Notes: a model not told the origin generated them from the letters alone. Positions 1 to 7,054 are shown, numbered from the stretch's first letter. The stretch is 28,161 nt of DNA from Tissierellia bacterium (GCA_012521625.1 JAAYLY010000121.1:1-28161); one strand, 5' to 3'. Translations and numbers: made by a program.

Positions 1-19
1 ACTGTATAATATTATTCAT
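1..19 (-). CDS. Start of a gene cut by the window edge (possibly alaS)
   Basis: On the minus strand an ATG at 19-17 follows a perfect AAAGGAGG ribosome-binding site with 9 bases between. Six codons (MNNIIQ) remain before the window ends, so the product cannot be read. In many clostridia the order iscR-iscS-iscU-AI-2E permease is followed by alaS (alanyl-tRNA synthetase); that neighbour rule is the only reason to suspect alaS. The start itself is well supported, the identity is not. Confidence 0.4.
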
Positions 20-56
20 AGAGAATTTCCTCCTTTAATGTGTTTTAGTCGATTAC

Positions 57-65
57 ATTATATCA
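57..65 (-). promoter_or_regulatory. Candidate extended -10 promoter for the gene at the left edge
   Basis: Read on the minus strand, TGATATAAT (65-57) is a perfect extended -10 element, about 38 bases before the ATG at 19. No good -35 hexamer is seen, as is usual for extended -10 promoters. It would let the edge gene be expressed independently of the isc operon. Pattern reading only. Confidence 0.4.
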
Positions 66-135
66 AATGGAGGATTATTCTCTATATTTTTTTGTTTTTT
101 GTCCAACAATTATTTTACACTAACAAAGCTTTACT

Positions 136-1317
136 TTACTCTTTTCTTTTATCCCATAAGTATACAACAACTATCTTAATAATAGCCACTAAGGGGACGG
201 AAATAATCATACCCAATACTCCAAATACTCCTCCACCGATTATTATGGATAATAGGATGATCATAGGGTGCATGCCCATATTTTCTCCGATTATCTTAGG
301 GGCTACTAGGTTGTTTTCAGTCCACTGGATTAAAACCCAAAAGATCGATATCCAGATAGCCTTTATAGGGCTTTGGATGACTGCAAAGAAGACTGCTGGG
401 ATATAGCCCAGTAAGGGTCCTAAATAGGGAATAATATCCGCCACACCTGTGATAAAGCCTATGACAAAGGGAAATTCGATCCCAAAGACTAAAAGCATAA
501 TGGTGGTCATCACACCAGCATATAGGGACATTATCAGCCTACCCTTAATAAACTGCCTAAGGGAAGTATCTATGATAGCTGCCAGATAGAGGGTATCTTC
601 CTTAAAACGGCTGGGGATTAATTTTATAAGTAGATCCTTAAAATACTCCTTATCTACTAGGAAGTAAAGTACCAAGATGGGGGTTAAAACTATGCTTACT
701 ACCTTGGAAGCCACCCCAATTATAGTAGCCACGAAGGCACTTAGGTAATCCCCTATTAGCTTTTCAAACTTTACTAGATTATCCAAGACTACTGTTTCTA
801 TACCCTGAAAGATGGGAGGCAGTCCCCCTAGGGTGGAATAGTATTTAGTATAGAAGCCATCTATAAAGTTGGAAATCTCTTCGAAGTACATGGGGAGATT
901 TGAGACCAATCTTCTTATTTCCCTTCCTGAATTAGGAATGATTTTAATGGCCAAGATTAGAAATATAGCCAGGATAGATAGATACACTATAATGACTCCA
1001 CGAAACCTACTTATCTTCCTCTCTTCCAACTTATTGATGATGGGATTGAGGGCATAGGCTATGATGATAGAGATCATCAGTGTAATGAAGATATCCGATA
1101 GGAATGGAAATTCCTTTAAAGCCATATTTATAATGTATATGGATACTAGGATAACTAGGACAATTACTAGTCTTTTATTGCTAAGATTGATCCGCTTCCT
1201 ATAGTCTACATAGTTGTTTCCTATATTTATAAGATAATATACTAAAAGCGTAAGTAGGACTGTTATTAAGACATATATAGCTTTGATTAAGAAATCAGGC
1301 ACGCTAGAAATGATCAC
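136..1317 (-). CDS. AI-2E family transporter (YrrI-like membrane permease)
   Basis: A 393-residue protein rich in hydrophobic segments, with the family's layout: two N-terminal membrane spans (about residues 10-30 and 45-62), two more (70-90, 103-125), a long soluble stretch, then four spans in the C-terminal half. The C-terminal half has the glycine/proline-rich run GFITGVADIIPYLGPLLG typical of the family. Members export or exchange small molecules or ions; the name comes from E. coli TqsA and does not show that this one moves autoinducer-2. The start is a GTG with a GGGGTGAG-like site just upstream. It follows iscU by 50 bases across a stem-loop, and such a permease commonly sits between the isc genes and alaS in Firmicutes. 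The substrate is unknown. Confidence 0.85.
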   Translation of the reverse strand: MIISSVPDFLIKAIYVLITVLLTLLVYYLINIGNNYVDYRKRINLSNKRLVIVLVILVSIYIINMALKEFPFLSDIFITLMISIIIAYALNPIINKLEERKISRFRGVIIVYLSILAIFLILAIKIIPNSGREIRRLVSNLPMYFEEISNFIDGFYTKYYSTLGGLPPIFQGIETVVLDNLVKFEKLIGDYLSAFVATIIGVASKVVSIVLTPILVLYFLVDKEYFKDLLIKLIPSRFKEDTLYLAAIIDTSLRQFIKGRLIMSLYAGVMTTIMLLVFGIEFPFVIGFITGVADIIPYLGPLLGYIPAVFFAVIQSPIKAIWISIFWVLIQWTENNLVAPKIIGENMGMHPMIILLSIIIGGGVFGVLGMIISVPLVAIIKIVVVYLWDKRKE

Positions 1318-1337
1318 ATTCTCACCCCATAGATGTT

Positions 1338-1365
1338 TTTAGGCAGCTAGCTAAAGCTGCCTAAA
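1338..1365 (-). other. Stem-loop between iscU and the AI-2E gene
   Basis: Two perfect 11-base arms (1338-1348 and 1355-1365) enclose a 6-base loop, directly after the iscU stop codon. On the minus strand no T-run follows, so it does not look like an intrinsic terminator. It may instead protect the 3' end of the isc mRNA or mark a processing site. The role is inferred. Confidence 0.5.
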
Positions 1366-1367
1366 GA

Positions 1368-1802
1368 TTATTCCTCTTCTACATGATGATGGTGGTCATC
1401 GTCAAATTCTATATCTTCTAAACCTTCTATCTTTACATTATGTCTCTTTGAATAGTCTAGTAAGGCAGATTTTATTGCCTGCTCGGCTAAGACTGAACAA
1501 TGCATCTTAACAGGTGGAAGGCCGTCTAGAGCTTCTGCTACAGCCTTATTAGTAACCTGCAAGGCTTCATCGATTGTCTTACCCTTGATTAATTCTGTAG
1601 CCATACTTGAAGATGCAATAGCTGATCCACAGCCGAAGGTTTTAAACTTTACATCTTCTATTATACCATCATTTATCTTTAAATACATCTTCATTATATC
1701 TCCGCACTTAGCATTTCCCACTTCACCAATTCCGTCAGCATCAGGGATTTCACCAACATTCCTTGGGTTCATGAAATGATCCATTACCTTTTCTGAATAC
1801 AT
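1368..1802 (-). CDS. iscU: Iron-sulfur cluster assembly scaffold IscU/NifU N-terminal type
   Basis: The scaffold on which IscS-derived sulfur and iron form [2Fe-2S]/[4Fe-4S] clusters in the cytoplasm. From the chosen ATG it is 144 residues, with the three cluster-ligand cysteines C33 (NAKCGD), C58 (FGCGSAIASSS) and C102 (MHCSVLAE), and the conserved D35. The open frame runs 9 codons further upstream, but the ATG at 1802 has AAGGAGG 9 bases before it and gives the family's usual beginning MYSEKVMDHF, so it is preferred. The gene begins one base after the iscS stop, indicating translational coupling. The last 11 residues are an unusual acidic, histidine-rich tail (DDDHHHHVEEE) that may bind metal. 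No Nfu domain is attached. It resembles the NifU-type scaffold paired with a single IscS in many clostridia. Confidence 0.95.
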   Translation of the reverse strand: MYSEKVMDHFMNPRNVGEIPDADGIGEVGNAKCGDIMKMYLKINDGIIEDVKFKTFGCGSAIASSSMATELIKGKTIDEALQVTNKAVAEALDGLPPVKMHCSVLAEQAIKSALLDYSKRHNVKIEGLEDIEFDDDHHHHVEEE

Positions 1803-1803
1803 C

Positions 1804-2982
1804 CTACTTTTCCTCCTTAATCTTTTCATATAGAGGAGACATCTGTCTCAATCTATCTACGATTTCCACTAATTTCTCCACTACATAATCTACTTCTTCC
1901 TCAGTATTTAGCTCACTTAAGGAAAGCCTTAATGAACCATGGGCTATTTCATGGCTTAAGCCTATGGCCAGTAGTACATGGGAAGGATCTAAGGATCCTG
2001 AAGTACAAGCTGAACCACTGGAGGCTGCAATGTTGTTCAAATCAAGCATCAGTAGTAGGGATTCCCCTTCTATAAATTCAAAGGATACATTAACATTACC
2101 TGGTAGCCTCTGAGTCCTGTGGCCGTTCAGTCTAACATATTTAATATTCTTTTCGATCTTCTCTATCAACCTATCCCTTAAGGAGATTATATACTTATTC
2201 TTCTCTTCAAAGTTTTCATAGGCTAGCTCTATAGCCTTTCCTAATCCTACTATACCGGCTACATTTTCAGTACCAGCCCTCTTATTCCTTTCTTGGCCAC
2301 CGCCAGAAATTAGGTTATCTATCCTAACTCCCTTTCTAATATATAGGGCTCCTACTCCCTTTGGACCGAAGAACTTGTGGGCTGATAGGGAAAGTAGGTC
2401 AATATTTAATTCATTTACGTCGATCTTTATACTTCCAATGGCCTGAACTGCATCTGTATGGAAAAGGATGTTGTGCTCCTTAGCAATCTCACCTATTTCC
2501 TTAATAGGTTGGATAGTACCGATTTCGTTATTGGCAAACATAACGCTTATTAATATAGTATTATCCCTTATGGCCCTTTTTAAATCATCTAATTTTACTA
2601 TACCATCCTCATCCACATCTAAGTAAGTAACTTCAAAACCTTGCTTTTCTAGGTATTTACAAGTATTAAGAACTGCATGATGTTCTATTTTAGTAGTTAT
2701 AATATGGTTGCCCTTATCCCTATATTTATAAGCAGCTCCTTTAATGGCCCAGTTATCTGATTCTGAACCGCCAGCTGTAAAATAGATTTCACTCTTGTCT
2801 GCACCTAAGGCTAAGGCAACCTTCTCTCTAGCCTTTTCAACCTCCACCCTGTTGGCAGAACCTAATTTATAAACAGAAGAAGGATTTCCATACTTTTCAG
2901 TGAAAAATGGCAACATCTCTTCTAAAACTTCCTTCTTAACTGGGGTAGTTGCCGCATTATCCATGTAAATATACCTTTCCAT
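1804..2982 (-). CDS. iscS: Cysteine desulfurase IscS/NifS
   Basis: A PLP enzyme that converts cysteine to alanine and passes persulfide sulfur to IscU and possibly to tRNA thiolation. It has 392 residues, normal for the family. Seen: N-terminal YMDNAATTPV, the PLP-binding lysine K203 in SLSAHKFFGPKG, and the active-site cysteine C326 in SSGSACTSGS with the conserved downstream DPSHVLLAIG. The long SGSAC..S loop is the class I (IscS/NifS) type, distinct from SufS. The ATG has AGGAGG 9 bases upstream. It lies 13 bases after iscR and is followed at once by iscU, so iscR-iscS-iscU form one operon under the iscR promoter. Confidence 0.95.
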   Translation of the reverse strand: MERYIYMDNAATTPVKKEVLEEMLPFFTEKYGNPSSVYKLGSANRVEVEKAREKVALALGADKSEIYFTAGGSESDNWAIKGAAYKYRDKGNHIITTKIEHHAVLNTCKYLEKQGFEVTYLDVDEDGIVKLDDLKRAIRDNTILISVMFANNEIGTIQPIKEIGEIAKEHNILFHTDAVQAIGSIKIDVNELNIDLLSLSAHKFFGPKGVGALYIRKGVRIDNLISGGGQERNKRAGTENVAGIVGLGKAIELAYENFEEKNKYIISLRDRLIEKIEKNIKYVRLNGHRTQRLPGNVNVSFEFIEGESLLLMLDLNNIAASSGSACTSGSLDPSHVLLAIGLSHEIAHGSLRLSLSELNTEEEVDYVVEKLVEIVDRLRQMSPLYEKIKEEK

Positions 2983-2995
2983 CTTTCAAAGCCTC

Positions 2996-3427
2996 CTATT
3001 TAACTAAATGTATCTTTTCCACTTCATCTATCATATCCTGTAATGTTATGGAGTCTATTACACTGTCAATACTCTCTTTTATCCTTTGTAAAACTAGCTT
3101 GGTGGCACATCCAAATTCCTTATCACAGTCTAGGCTCCCATCGTCCCCAACACACTGGGCTGGAGCAAGATCACCCTCTAAGGACCTTAAAATCTGTCCC
3201 ACGGTAATCTCCCCTGGATCATAGGCTAATAGATAACCACCCTGTGGTCCCCTAACGCTATTTATTAAACCATCCCTTCTCAGGGTTGAAAACAATTGCT
3301 CTAAGTATGATTCTGACAGTCCCTGTTCCTCAGCTATGCTGTTTAATGGAATAGGACCATTGCCGTACTCTAAGGCCAGCTGGAACATGGCCATCAGACC
3401 GTATCTACCTCTAGTGGATAGCTTCAA
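2996..3427 (-). CDS. iscR: Rrf2-family regulator of iron-sulfur assembly (IscR-like)
   Basis: A winged-helix repressor sensing iron-sulfur status and controlling the isc operon. From the chosen start it has 143 residues, with the Rrf2 opening KLSTRGRYGL, the DNA-reading helix around SESYLEQLFSTLRR and the wing GPQGGYLL. Three cysteines, C92, C101 and C107, match the [2Fe-2S] ligand cluster of IscR; CymR-type cysteine regulators lack them. An in-frame GTG at 3436 would add three residues. However, AGAGGTG at 3440-3434 overlaps that GTG and stands 6 bases before the TTG at 3427, and the TTG start gives the usual family N-terminus. A palindromic operator lies between its promoter and start, so autoregulation is likely. 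The first C-C gap (9 residues) is somewhat longer than in E. coli IscR. Confidence 0.92.
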   Translation of the reverse strand: MKLSTRGRYGLMAMFQLALEYGNGPIPLNSIAEEQGLSESYLEQLFSTLRRDGLINSVRGPQGGYLLAYDPGEITVGQILRSLEGDLAPAQCVGDDGSLDCDKEFGCATKLVLQRIKESIDSVIDSITLQDMIDEVEKIHLVK

Positions 3428-3443
3428 TCTTTTCACCTCTTTT

Positions 3444-3469
3444 AAAACCTACTAACTTACTAGGGTTTT
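3444..3469 (-). promoter_or_regulatory. Palindromic operator, probable IscR binding site
   Basis: Imperfect inverted repeat whose arms read AAAACCTACTAA and (opposite strand) AAAACCCTAGTAA, centred on one base. The core CCtACTAA-n-TTAsTAGG resembles operators of the Rrf2 family. It sits immediately downstream of the predicted transcription start and just before the iscR ribosome-binding site, where a bound repressor would block transcription. Confidence 0.6.
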
Positions 3470-3477
3470 CCTCTTTA

Positions 3478-3506
3478 AGTATAGTATAACCCAGTAAACT
3501 TGTCAA
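3478..3506 (-). promoter_or_regulatory. Sigma-A promoter of the iscR-iscS-iscU operon
   Basis: On the minus strand a perfect -35 TTGACA (3506-3501) is followed after 17 bases by TATACT (3483-3478), five of six to consensus. The expected transcript start, near 3471, lies beside the palindromic operator at 3444-3469. Confidence 0.75.
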
Positions 3507-3520
3507 CATTAATTTAAATA

Positions 3521-3553
3521 AAAAAATACGATAACGAATACGTTATCGTATTT
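3521..3553 (-). terminator. Intrinsic terminator of the spore-protein-like gene at 3563
   Basis: Perfect 13-bp stem (3524-3536 with 3541-3553) and a 4-base loop. On the minus strand it is followed by a run of six T (3526-3521), partly within the stem. It lies 10 bases after the stop of the gene at 3563-4177 and separates it from the isc promoter. Confidence 0.8.
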
Positions 3554-3562
3554 AAAGAATCA

Positions 3563-4177
3563 CTATGGATGTCTAGGTAGCTGTGGTGGGAAGAAGTCAG
3601 GAAAATCTGCATTTTCAAAGGCATCACAAACATCTGCTGGTGAAAACTCAGTACACTCAGGCGGCTCTGGACAGTATCCGAAGGATGGAATCATCAGCTG
3701 TACCGTTCCAACTACTTTAACTATAATGAAGGTTCCTACTGGGAAGGTAACGGTGTTTCCTGATTGAACCGGAGGAGCCAAGACTACTGATTGGGTCTCC
3801 ACTACTATCCTAAAATCGAACTCATCTCTTGCATCTGGGATGTAAAGTACAATATCCTTATAGATATCTGGTAAGAAGTCCTCAGCAATTACTTCTCCCT
3901 TTGGGTTCAGTATATTATATGGTATTCTGACTGTAAACCTTACCCTCCTAAAGTCTGGCTGGCCTTCAATATCCGTTACCTTTAAGCTATTGGGAACTAT
4001 GAAACCAGGTCTAAATCTTACGCGGCCGAATTTCCCCTCTTCAAGAGTGACCTCTACTTCTGGGAAGCATTCTCTTTGCTGACAGCTGGCAAATACTTTG
4101 TCAACAATTATGCAGTCAATATCGATAATCCCCAGAGCTTCAAGAGCCTTGGTATCGATCTTTCTATTCTCTACCAT
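3563..4177 (-). CDS. SPOCS/DUF3794-like protein, probable spore-associated protein
   Basis: A 204-residue protein with no signal peptide and no membrane span. It is mostly beta-strand-like, with a central stretch (about 50-165) of alternating hydrophobic residues ending in IIVKVVGTVQLMIPSFGYCP, the style of ending I associate with clostridial SPOCS-domain (DUF3794) proteins such as SipL-like spore morphogenesis factors. Cysteines at 22, 32, 37, 169, 175 and 184 fall in two clusters near the ends (CQQREC and CPEPPEC), suggesting disulfides or metal binding. The tail is proline- and phenylalanine-rich. The ATG has AAGGAG 9 bases upstream. It is divergent from the repeat protein at 4268 across 90 bp and has its own terminator, so it is a single-gene unit. 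The family call is recognition by eye and should be treated as tentative. Confidence 0.55.
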   Translation of the reverse strand: MVENRKIDTKALEALGIIDIDCIIVDKVFASCQQRECFPEVEVTLEEGKFGRVRFRPGFIVPNSLKVTDIEGQPDFRRVRFTVRIPYNILNPKGEVIAEDFLPDIYKDIVLYIPDARDEFDFRIVVETQSVVLAPPVQSGNTVTFPVGTFIIVKVVGTVQLMIPSFGYCPEPPECTEFSPADVCDAFENADFPDFFPPQLPRHP

Positions 4178-4196
4178 ATATATTCACTCCTTGTTT

Positions 4197-4230
4197 AATA
4201 TAATCGTATCTAATTACATAATATGTATTA
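4197..4230. promoter_or_regulatory. Candidate divergent promoter with a palindromic -10 element
   Basis: The gap between the divergent genes holds the palindrome TACATA-A-TATGTA (4215-4227). On the plus strand CATAATAT (4217-4224), with AATATA (4197-4202) 14 bases earlier, resembles a sigma-E promoter. On the minus strand the same palindrome reads CATATTAT. Matches are partial and sigma-A use is also possible: minus TATTAT has ATCACA 17 bases upstream. Confidence 0.3.
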
Positions 4231-4267
4231 AAGAATTTTGTGTGATGAAAAATAAAGGGGGATTTTT

Positions 4268-5797
4268 ATGAATAAGCTCAGGAAAAAGGACCAGCTTATT
4301 TATGATAGGAAGGATAGGTTCTTTCTCTTTCAACTTAAGCCAGATGGGCTATTAAGCTATAGGATTTTTAATGGGGATATGGAAGTAGTTAAGGAGCATC
4401 AGCTGGCAGATGAGGTTTTAAACTACGCCCTTTGTCTAGATGGTTCCAATAGGATAAATTTAATCTACCTCCTAGCAGGTGGAGAACTGATGCTTAAGAT
4501 TATGGATGGAGACGAATGGATAGATAGCCAAATCGCCCTACTGGATACTAAGTCCAACTTCTACCAGCAATTTGAGCTCCTACATATTAGTAACAAGCTA
4601 CACTTCATCTTCTCCGCCTCCAACTATATAAACTCCCAGTTGATAACTATCTACCACCTGATCATCAATAAGAAGATTGAAAGGAAAAATGTCATCAAGT
4701 ATGTCTTAAGAAAAGACTACTGTCATTTTAGCCTAGGCTACGATGACTTTGGTACCATCCACCTTTTATATAACACTAAGACCAACTTCGACTCCTATAT
4801 CTACTACACCTTCTACAGCCCCTATAGGGGGGTATGGACCATGAATCCCAAGGAAATGTCCAGCAGGGGGAAGGAAAATTCTGAACCCTACTTATTTGTG
4901 GACTCCAAATCCAATATCCATGCCCTCTGGCTAGAAGAAGCTAGGGGCCAGTATAGGGTCAGATTGGCTAAGATGGCCATCAGCGGAAAGGATAAGTACA
5001 TCTGGCAGTATGTTAACCTAAACCATAACTTTAACAGCTGTGTAAGGCCCCTTATCTATGAAATGGAAGGCCAGTTAAGGCTACTCTGCTATGATGATAA
5101 ATCCATCAGGTCCTTTAGTTCAAGGGACTTTGGTGATAGCTGGGCCTTTGAGGGTGAAAAGGAAATTAAAAATTATGATAATAGGCTAAAATTTAATATG
5201 GCTAAAGATTTACATCCTGGCCTAAAAGTAGAACACCTTTTAGCTAAGGAAAAGGTAGAAGGCCTTGCTGACATATATTTTGCCTTTAAGTTAAATGAGC
5301 TTAAACTGGTTAAGCTGGATCATGAAGAGGAAAATAATCAGGCTCCTTCCTTCCAAGGGGATGAGGAGGATGAAAAAAGATTTAAAAGATTTAAATTAAA
5401 TTATGATATTAATGGCCTTGATGAAGATGGTGGTAAGGATAGACCTAATGGCCAAAAAAATAGGGAAGCTGTAACTACTGCCATAGACTATGATATAAAT
5501 CCAATAGTAGATAAATCCCTAGAGCAAGTATCCCAAGAGCTCTTAAATAAAGAAGAGCTTAAGGAGCTTATCTTAGAACTTCTAGAGGACCTAAAGGTTG
5601 CAGAGAAAAAGGGTAAGATCCATCAAATCCTCCAAGAAGTCCTTGAAGATACTAAGGACTCCCTATTTAATGAGGTAAAGACTAGCCTAGAGGAAATATC
5701 AGAAAGACAAAATTCCATCCTGCAGGAGTTGGAAGACTTGAAAAAAGTCCTGGGGGAAAGTAGACCTTCCCTAATGAGCAAGCTATTTAAAACCTAA
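4268..5797 (+). CDS. Unrecognised repeat protein: probable six-bladed beta-propeller plus coiled coil
   Basis: I do not recognise this 509-residue protein. Residues 1-345 contain a recurring strand motif, roughly [D/N]-x-[I/L]-[H/N/R]-x-[L/I]-[Y/F/W], at about 61 (SNRINLIYL), 108 (NKLHFIF), 161 (FGTIHLLY), 214 (KSNIHALW), 267 (GQLRLLCY) and 333 (GLADIYFAF). The spacing of 47-66 residues fits a six-bladed propeller of BNR/sialidase-like type. Residues 350-415 are acidic and probably disordered. Residues 420-498 have a leucine heptad pattern rich in E and K, a likely coiled coil. There is no signal peptide, membrane span or sorting motif, so it probably acts inside the cell, such as in the mother cell. 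A GGGGG-type ribosome-binding site lies 6 bases before the ATG. It is the only plus-strand gene here, and its stop overlaps the convergent DUF3343 gene by 11 bases. Confidence 0.8.
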   Translation: MNKLRKKDQLIYDRKDRFFLFQLKPDGLLSYRIFNGDMEVVKEHQLADEVLNYALCLDGSNRINLIYLLAGGELMLKIMDGDEWIDSQIALLDTKSNFYQQFELLHISNKLHFIFSASNYINSQLITIYHLIINKKIERKNVIKYVLRKDYCHFSLGYDDFGTIHLLYNTKTNFDSYIYYTFYSPYRGVWTMNPKEMSSRGKENSEPYLFVDSKSNIHALWLEEARGQYRVRLAKMAISGKDKYIWQYVNLNHNFNSCVRPLIYEMEGQLRLLCYDDKSIRSFSSRDFGDSWAFEGEKEIKNYDNRLKFNMAKDLHPGLKVEHLLAKEKVEGLADIYFAFKLNELKLVKLDHEEENNQAPSFQGDEEDEKRFKRFKLNYDINGLDEDGGKDRPNGQKNREAVTTAIDYDINPIVDKSLEQVSQELLNKEELKELILELLEDLKVAEKKGKIHQILQEVLEDTKDSLFNEVKTSLEEISERQNSILQELEDLKKVLGESRPSLMSKLFKT

Positions 5798-6056
5798 TCT
5801 GCCTATACTTCATCCTACCCTGGATCCTTTCAGCCAGATAAAAAAGGGGTTCTTCTAGCTTGTAGTCATCTACATACTTAAGTATAAGCTCTATATAGGA
5901 CTTGTTATAAAATTTTAGGGAATAGCTACAGCCTGCCTTCAGGATACAGGGGGTAGATATGAGCTTAATATTCCTATCCTCCTCTTGAAAGAGGCTATAT
6001 AAATAAATAGCCTGGTTCCTAGATTTAAATGCAGCAAGATAATATTTATCGTCCAT
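5787..6056 (-). CDS. DUF3343 small protein (putative Se/S carrier-like)
   Basis: An 89-residue soluble protein with the DUF3343 pattern: YYLAAFKSRNQAIYLYSLF at the N-terminus, then LISTPCILKAGCSYSLKF (P, two cysteines C37 and C43, and a hydrophobic strand). The family is annotated as putative Se/S carrier-like; its biochemical role is not settled. The ATG is preceded by GGGAGG 9 bases upstream, but that site lies inside a strong hairpin (6061-6100), so translation may be restrained. The gene follows degV on the same strand by about 107 bases, and its 3' end overlaps the convergent gene ending at 5797. Confidence 0.75.
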   Translation of the reverse strand: MDDKYYLAAFKSRNQAIYLYSLFQEEDRNIKLISTPCILKAGCSYSLKFYNKSYIELILKYVDDYKLEEPLFYLAERIQGRMKYRQIRF

Positions 6057-6060
6057 TAAG

Positions 6061-6102
6061 AAATCCCTCCCCTAATAGATAATATTAGGAAGAGGGATTT
6101 TT
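6061..6102 (+). terminator. Strong hairpin: plus-strand terminator that also hides the DUF3343 ribosome-binding site
   Basis: Stem of 9 plus 7 pairs (6061-6069 with 6092-6100; 6071-6077 with 6083-6089), a small internal bulge and a 5-base loop. On the plus strand it ends in TTTTT (6098-6102), a good terminator for transcripts of the gene ending at 5797, though 260 bases beyond it. On the minus strand the trailing T-run is interrupted and the stem contains the DUF3343 ribosome-binding site. Confidence 0.65.
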
Positions 6103-6163
6103 GGTTACAGCTTAATCCTCTTTATTATTAATTCCTTTAGTTGATTATATAGCTTAAGATTAA

Positions 6164-6991
6164 TTAATAAAAGCAAAGGCCAATGGCCTTAGGACCTAGG
6201 TGGGAACCTACTACCGGCCCTAATTCATCTATTATGATAGTGGCTTGGGGGAAGCGGACCTTTAATTTATCCCTTAGCTTCTCCGCCTCTCTATGGTTTA
6301 GGATATGGCAGATGCCGATCTTTTCCACATCCTCATTTATATAGGATATTATCCTTTCCATGGCCTTATTCTTACCCCTTATCTTTTCTAATAACTCCAG
6401 CTGGCCATCCTTAAGTTGGATAATAGGCTTAATGTTAAGTAGGTTTCCCAGGGTGGACTGGATGGAGGAGAGCCTACCCCCCCTAGCCAGATACTCCAGG
6501 GTATCTACCGTAAGGTAGATCTTCATCCTCTCCTTTTTATCGTTGATGTATTCTTCTATCTCCTTAGGGCTCCTTCCCTCCTTGGCCATATTTACAGCAT
6601 CTTCAACTAGAAATCTTAGGTTGGAAGCTGCACTTAAGGAGTCGATAATAGTAATCCTTTCATCCTCTAACATATTCTTAGCTAGGACTGCACTATTGTA
6701 GGTGCCACTTATCTTAGAAGATAAAAGAATTGCTATTATCTCATCATAGCCTTCTTCAAAGGCAGCCTTAAAGGCTTCTAAAAAATCTCCCACCGCCGGT
6801 TGAGATGTGGTTGGAAAGTCCTTGCTTGAAGCTAGCTCCTTGTAGAATTCATCGAATTCCCCCTTAAAGCCTTCCAGATGGGTCTTACCACCGAAGATAT
6901 AGTTTAAGGGAACTACCGTTATGTCTTCCTGTAGACAATAGTCCTTTTCCAGATAGCTGGTGCTATCGGTTATTATTTTTATTTTCTTCAT
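6164..6991 (-). CDS. degV: DegV family fatty-acid-binding protein
   Basis: A 275-residue member of the DegV/FakB family, whose members bind a single fatty acid and, where a FakA kinase exists, present it for phosphorylation into phospholipid. Seen: the opening IITDSTSYL, the conserved TTSQPAVGDF (about 59-68), SSKISGTYNSA (about 96-106) and the RGGRLSS motif (about 170-176), all lining the fatty-acid cleft in known structures. The ATG has GGAGG 6 bases upstream, directly after the T-run of the terminator that follows leuS, so there is no room for a separate promoter between them. Its fatty acid and its FakA partner are not visible here. Genomes usually carry several paralogues, so the symbol is only a family label. 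Confidence 0.9.
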   Translation of the reverse strand: MKKIKIITDSTSYLEKDYCLQEDITVVPLNYIFGGKTHLEGFKGEFDEFYKELASSKDFPTTSQPAVGDFLEAFKAAFEEGYDEIIAILLSSKISGTYNSAVLAKNMLEDERITIIDSLSAASNLRFLVEDAVNMAKEGRSPKEIEEYINDKKERMKIYLTVDTLEYLARGGRLSSIQSTLGNLLNIKPIIQLKDGQLELLEKIRGKNKAMERIISYINEDVEKIGICHILNHREAEKLRDKLKVRFPQATIIIDELGPVVGSHLGPKAIGLCFY

Positions 6992-7002
6992 CTCCTACCT
7001 CC

Positions 7003-7039
7003 AAAAAAATAGTACTGCTAAAAAGTTAGCAGTACTATT
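7003..7039 (-). terminator. Intrinsic terminator between leuS and degV
   Basis: Perfect 14-bp stem (7008-7021 with 7026-7039), loop AAAG. On the minus strand it is followed by seven T (7009-7003) and then at once by the GGAGG of degV. It lies 15 bases after the leuS stop. Confidence 0.88.
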
Positions 7040-7054
7040 ATTACATAAAAAGCC

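Noticed and set aside
38..406. A 122-codon plus-strand frame at the left end
   Set aside because: It runs antisense across the promoter of the edge gene and the end of the AI-2E permease, and has no ribosome-binding site or family resemblance.
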